This document shows, one piece after another, positions 5,428 through 5,547 of a stretch of 5,547 bases of DNA (positions are counted from its first letter, which is position 1; each line of letters starts with the position of its first letter). Location: positions 1-5,547 of the forward strand of contig JAJFMC010000197.1 of the NCBI GenBank assembly GCA_021772365.1, read 5' to 3'. The translations under genes were made by a program, and so were the position numbers. The DNA is from Chlamydiota bacterium. GTDB lineage: Bacteria; Chlamydiota; Chlamydiia; Chlamydiales; Criblamydiaceae. The notes under the pieces were generated by a model. That model searched no databases, was not told the origin of the DNA, and saw only the letters and a program-made list of their open reading frames with translations.

Positions 5428-5547
5428 ATGAAAGATTCAGCATTAAAAGTCCTGCCAAACGAACAATTGCCCAGTGCATTCGATTTATCGCTGGATGGGT
5501 GGAAAGGGTGGTTTTTCACCCGCGGACTGCCAGCATTCTCTGCTAAA
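5428..5547 (+). CDS. Possible 5' end of an unrecognised gene, cut by the window edge
   Basis: From the ATG at 5428 the frame stays open for 40 codons to the last base, starting MKDSALKVLPNEQLPSAFDL and continuing with a Trp/Phe-rich DGWKGWFF segment. An in-frame TAA at 5419 excludes an earlier start. There is no Shine-Dalgarno sequence before the ATG, and the complementary strand is also open here (frame covering about 5423-5547), so strand and reality are uncertain. The rise in GC content after about 5450, relative to the AT-rich stretch before it, suggests a new unit begins here. No family is recognised. Confidence 0.25.
   Translation, partial: MKDSALKVLPNEQLPSAFDLSLDGWKGWFFTRGLPAFSAK

Noticed and set aside
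5506..5521. Hairpin GGGTG / CACCC near the right end, considered as a terminator.
   Set aside because: The stem is only five pairs, has no following T-run, and lies within an open frame.
1..5547. CRISPR array, tRNA or rRNA genes.
   Set aside because: No regularly spaced repeats, no cloverleaf-like segments with typical T-loop bases, and no ribosomal RNA sequence were seen.

Overview
The window most likely comes from an environmental member of the Chlamydiota, an obligate intracellular bacterium of protists or animals. The main evidence is the large, cysteine-rich, MOMP-like outer-membrane protein at the right. This family is shared by Legionella and chlamydia-like organisms and is strongly expanded in Simkania-type chlamydiae. 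A eukaryotic-like SNARE gene and transposase debris fit the same lifestyle. The family-level assignment is inference.

Layout: positions 1-352 hold no convincing gene. They carry a 25-bp imperfect inverted repeat (1-87) and a plausible promoter and ribosome binding site for what follows. Positions 353-2519 form a two-gene, translationally coupled unit: a soluble cytochrome P450 (353-1939) and, overlapping its end by 11 bases, a 196-residue protein (1929-2519). I read the second protein as a full-length bacterial Qbc-SNARE of the SNAP-25/SNAP-29 type. It has two SNARE motifs, a glutamine in the zero layer of each (Q45 and Q166, 121 residues apart as in SNAP-25), and a SNAP-29-like linker. This is the outstanding feature of the window. 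A proline in the C-terminal half of the second motif suggests it may be an inhibitory rather than fusogenic SNARE.

Positions 2520-3314 are a scar region. It holds an AT-rich hairpin, small repeats, a remnant of an IS630-family transposase that runs in frame into an unrecognised 73-92 residue reading frame, a nested inverted-repeat element (3088-3198), and a promoter region. Positions 3315-5345 encode a secreted 676-residue outer-membrane protein made of two tandem MOMP-like units. The last 200 bases are AT-rich, then become an open frame that runs off the window edge.

Taken together, the P450 and SNARE probably form one accessory, host-directed operon. The SNARE would act in the host cytosol on vesicle fusion, and the P450 on an unknown substrate inside the bacterium or, if exported, in the host. 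The outer-membrane protein is a separate transcription unit and a likely porin or envelope protein. Function is inferred from sequence only; no database search was possible.
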